A stretch of 64,000 nt of DNA from Tridacna crocea (taxonomy: Eukaryota > Mollusca > Bivalvia > Cardiida > Cardiidae). Made by a program: the position numbers and the translations under genes. Where the stretch lies: contig OX031072.1 in NCBI GenBank assembly GCA_943736015.1, positions 17,635,501 through 17,699,500 of the forward strand, read 5' to 3'. The notes under the pieces were generated by a model, which was not told the DNA's origin, ran no database searches, and saw only the letters and a program-made list of their open reading frames with translations. This document shows positions 61,560-64,000 of the stretch, piece after piece (the stretch's first letter is position 1; each line of letters begins with the position of its first letter).

Positions 61560-62600
61560 AATGGAAAAATAAAGAAAGAGAGAAAGAAAGAAAATAAGAA
61601 AGAAAGAAAGAAAGAAAACAAAGAAACCAACCAACTATTCAACCGACAAATCAACCAACCAACCAGTCAACCAACCAATCAACCTATCGACCCACAAAAC
61701 AGAGAAAGACAGAATAATGAAATAAAAAAAGAATGGAAGGAAAGAAGGAAGGAAAAAAAGAAAGAAACCAACCAACCAACCAACCAACCTTCTACCCACC
61801 AAACAAAGAAAAAGAAGGACAGAAAAAAGAAAGAAATGAAGAAGGAATGGAAGGTAGGTAGGAAGCAGGAAGAAAGGAAGGAAAAAAAGAAAAAAAACAA
61901 CCAAACAACCAACCAACTAACAAACCAACCAACCAACCTGTCCACCTACCATAGAAAGAAAAAAAGAAAGAAAGAAAGAGAGAAAGAAAAAAAAGGAAAA
62001 AGGAAGGTAGGGAGGAAAAATGAAAGAAAGAAAGAAATCAACCAACCAATCAACCTGACAAAGAAAGAATGAGAGACAGAAAGAAGAATTAGACGAATGA
62101 ATGAAAGAAGGAAAGAAAAAAAAACAAAGAAGGTAAAGCGATAGACATAAAGAAAAAAAGAAACAAACAAGATAAGACAATGGAAAGAAAGAAGCCAACC
62201 AACCAACCAACCAACCAACCAATTAACCAACCAATATCCACCCACCAAACAAAGAAAGAGAAAGACAGAATAAAGAAAGAAAGAATGGAAGGCAGATAGG
62301 ACAGAAGGAAAGAAGGAAAAAAAATAAAGAAACCAACCAACTAACCAACCAACCTATCCAATGACCAAACAAAGAAAGCGAAAGACAGAATTAAGAAAGA
62401 AATAACGAAAGAAGGGAACATAGGTAGGAAGGAAGGAAGGAAGTAAAAAAGAAAGAAAGAAATAAAGAAACCAACTAAACAACCAACCAGCCAACCAACC
62501 TGTCCACCCACCATAGAAAGAAACAAACAAAACAACCAACCAACCAACCAATCAATTTATTCACCCACCAACAGATTCACTGATTGACTAACCCACTGTT
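61560..62600. repeat. Polypurine / (CCAA)n composite array
   Basis: Blocks of (GAAA)n-(GGAA)n purine DNA alternate with (CCAA)n blocks at about 100-155 bp intervals (CCAACC blocks near 61655, 61770, 61910, 62040, 62195, 62335, 62480, 62540). Between them are ACCCACCAAACAAAGAAAG, GAAAGACAGAAT and GAATGGAAGG, so there is a higher-order unit. The plus strand is almost devoid of T and has few G in the CCAA blocks. The 191-codon K/E/N/Q-rich open frame and the F/L/S/W-rich minus frames are translations of this low-complexity DNA. Confidence 0.95.
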
Positions 62601-64000
62601 ATGTTAAATGACTTTTGAATTGATATCTGTCTGAAAGTCAGAGAGTATCTAGATATATCGGCAAGTAAATTGGTCAGACGCAAGATAGAATTTGGATAAA
62701 AATAAGTCAATATGGAACATGGCATGTTCTGTAACTTACCTCTGTATTTATATATCATATCGACCTGGTTAATTACCTCTATAAACAGATCTATATCGCA
62801 ACCCTCACAACAACTCATAACAGAATTCATTTTCATCAGACAATAATTTCTGTAAAGAGAAATACCTCAAATTTCAGATTTAATGAATTGTTTTGTTCAG
62901 AAAACCTTAGCGTAACGGACGGTATGGATCCAAGATCAGATCGTAAGTCTTTTGCTGTCTGGTCTTGATTTATATTTTCCACAAAAACTACTTTAGCCAT
63001 GATAAAAACTCTAAAGGTAAACATACTTGCATGTATCCAAAATCAAGATCGACCCAACCTTGATCATGTCAAATTACACAAACAATCAGAACCAACCTTT
63101 ACCAATGGTCAAACAACATTATTGATGGTTTCGACTGATTCCTATTGTTTTTCTAAGGAAAAAGTCTTTTGAAAGCAATGTGGGAAAATTGCTGGTAAGA
63201 TGTCCCATCCTTCTGCCATATTTTCTCCTGTAACTGCCCTTCAGAATCCAAGCTTTTATTGCCAAGCTACTAAAGTTTACCCTGAAACTGCAAAATCTAT
63301 AAAATAAATTTTTCAGTCATGGGTGAAACTAAACCATATGATTGCTAGATCACAATTTTCCTTGCCAAGAAGAAAATCTGATCGAATTGGACAAAGTAGA
63401 TACAAGACAAGACTAGATCAGTCATATTGCGCTGTCTGATCATGGCCTACATGGTCCAAAAAAGTACCATGAGTAGTGATAAGCAGTGACAGGCTTAATC
63501 TTTCAAAATCCACAATGTTTTTTTTTTTACCATTTTACAGCCATCTATCCTGTTTTCAGTGACATTAATTTGCTGCCTTCAGATGTAATCATACTAGACA
63601 AGTCTCAAATTGTCGATTTACTTCGAAAACTTGTTACCAGCTGTAGTTATGAGGTTTTTGAAGTAAAGCAACGAAATAATGTCGTCTGATAAAGAGCTAA
63701 CAAAACGTTTTCAGTCTTTTATTTCAACTTCGGCTAAAGACATATAAATGACACAGGTAACCATTCGCAGGAAGCCTACGATATCCGTTTCAACCATCTG
63801 AAATTTCTGAAGGGAAGTTATGTTCGTAATTATTTCTACTAATTGCCCCGTCATCAATAATCTCTATTTCTGGCTGGACAAAAATAACGTCTCAGAGACT
63901 TTCGCATAAAACTTTTACAACAAATTCTCCAGTTTAAATGACCTTGCAGAAGAAAAAACTCTCAAAACACTGCAGGAAAAAGAGGAAATACTAAGTACAT
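62601..64000. other. No gene; eroded family B and A fragments
   Basis: 62910-62985 (GTATGGATCCAAGATCAG, TGTCTGGTCTTGATTTATA) and 63395-63458 (AAGTAGATACAAGACAAG, TGTCTGATCATGGCCTACA) are B hairpins. 63100-63205 (AAGTCTTTTGAAAGC, ATGTGGGAAAATTGCTGG), 63508-63712 (ACAATGTTTTTT, GCTGCCTTCAGATG, ACAAGTCTCAAATTGTCG) and 63940-64000 (AACACTGCAGGAAAAAGAGG) are A remnants, the last cut by the window edge. Confidence 0.5.

Noticed and set aside
61497-62072. 191-codon Lys/Glu/Asn-rich protein
   Set aside because: It is the translation of (GAAA)n and (CCAA)n DNA. Other frames on both strands are open as well, as expected of low-complexity sequence.

Overview
This window looks like intergenic, repeat-dense nuclear DNA from an animal, most likely a bivalve mollusc. 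It is AT-rich and has no intact protein gene, no operons or Shine-Dalgarno starts, and no rRNA or functional tRNA gene that I can support. It does hold many short hairpin transposons, tRNA-derived SINEs with animal-type A and B boxes, a Tc1-type transposase relic, minisatellites and (GAAA)n/(CCAA)n simple DNA. The bivalve assignment is inference: several repeats match families I recall as common in bivalve genomes (the ~147 bp TGTGGCCTCTAGAG tandem family, the element ending TTCGGGGAGCATAA after (GGAC)n, and the CAATCAATC-tailed SINE).

Three hairpin MITE families dominate and share the same ends, TTAA followed by CCCTT. Family A (~229 bp, core GCTGGTTACCAGC) has about 30 recognisable copies, family B (~210 bp, core GATCAGACTGCACAG) about 12 good copies plus many fragments, and family C (~229 bp, core GCTCGTGACGAGC) 3. 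TTAA targets and CCC termini are the signature of piggyBac-superfamily elements. Family D (~190 bp, GTATTCACCAACC ends, central facing CCAAT boxes) and family E (~180-290 bp, built of CTACGTAGAGAAATGACC palindromic units) are separate hairpin families. A 259 bp element with 60 bp identical inverted ends and a 1375 bp foldback element both sit in perfect 9 bp target duplications.

Layout: 1-6.2 kb, D elements and a Tc1-like transposase pseudogene; 6-15 kb, A/B/E elements, a 97 bp near-perfect palindrome and a SINE; 16-20 kb, simple repeats, family C and the ~147 bp tandem repeat element; 20-27 kb, two copies of a hairpin-ended ~400 bp repeat, a nested insertion, and a ~1.2 kb element with inverted ends; 27-37 kb, more E/A/B/C elements, the 259 bp MITE and SINEs; 38.5-43.3 kb, SINEs with a 205 bp identical duplication, then the foldback element and a short perfect palindrome; 44-54 kb, minisatellites, A/B/D elements, a G-rich quadruplex-like run; 55.15-58.8 kb, a ~3.65 kb minisatellite of ~49 bp units, a displaced piece of which lies at 50.43-50.67 kb; 58.8-61 kb, a possible lone exon and a dense cluster of family A; 61.5-62.6 kb, a polypurine/CCAA array; the rest, degenerate hairpin fragments.

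The most interesting points are the foldback element with tandem-repeat arms and exact 9 bp TSD, the arm-to-arm covariation between families A and C, the CCAAT-box palindrome carried by family D, and the large CAGGTG-bearing minisatellite with its transposed segment.
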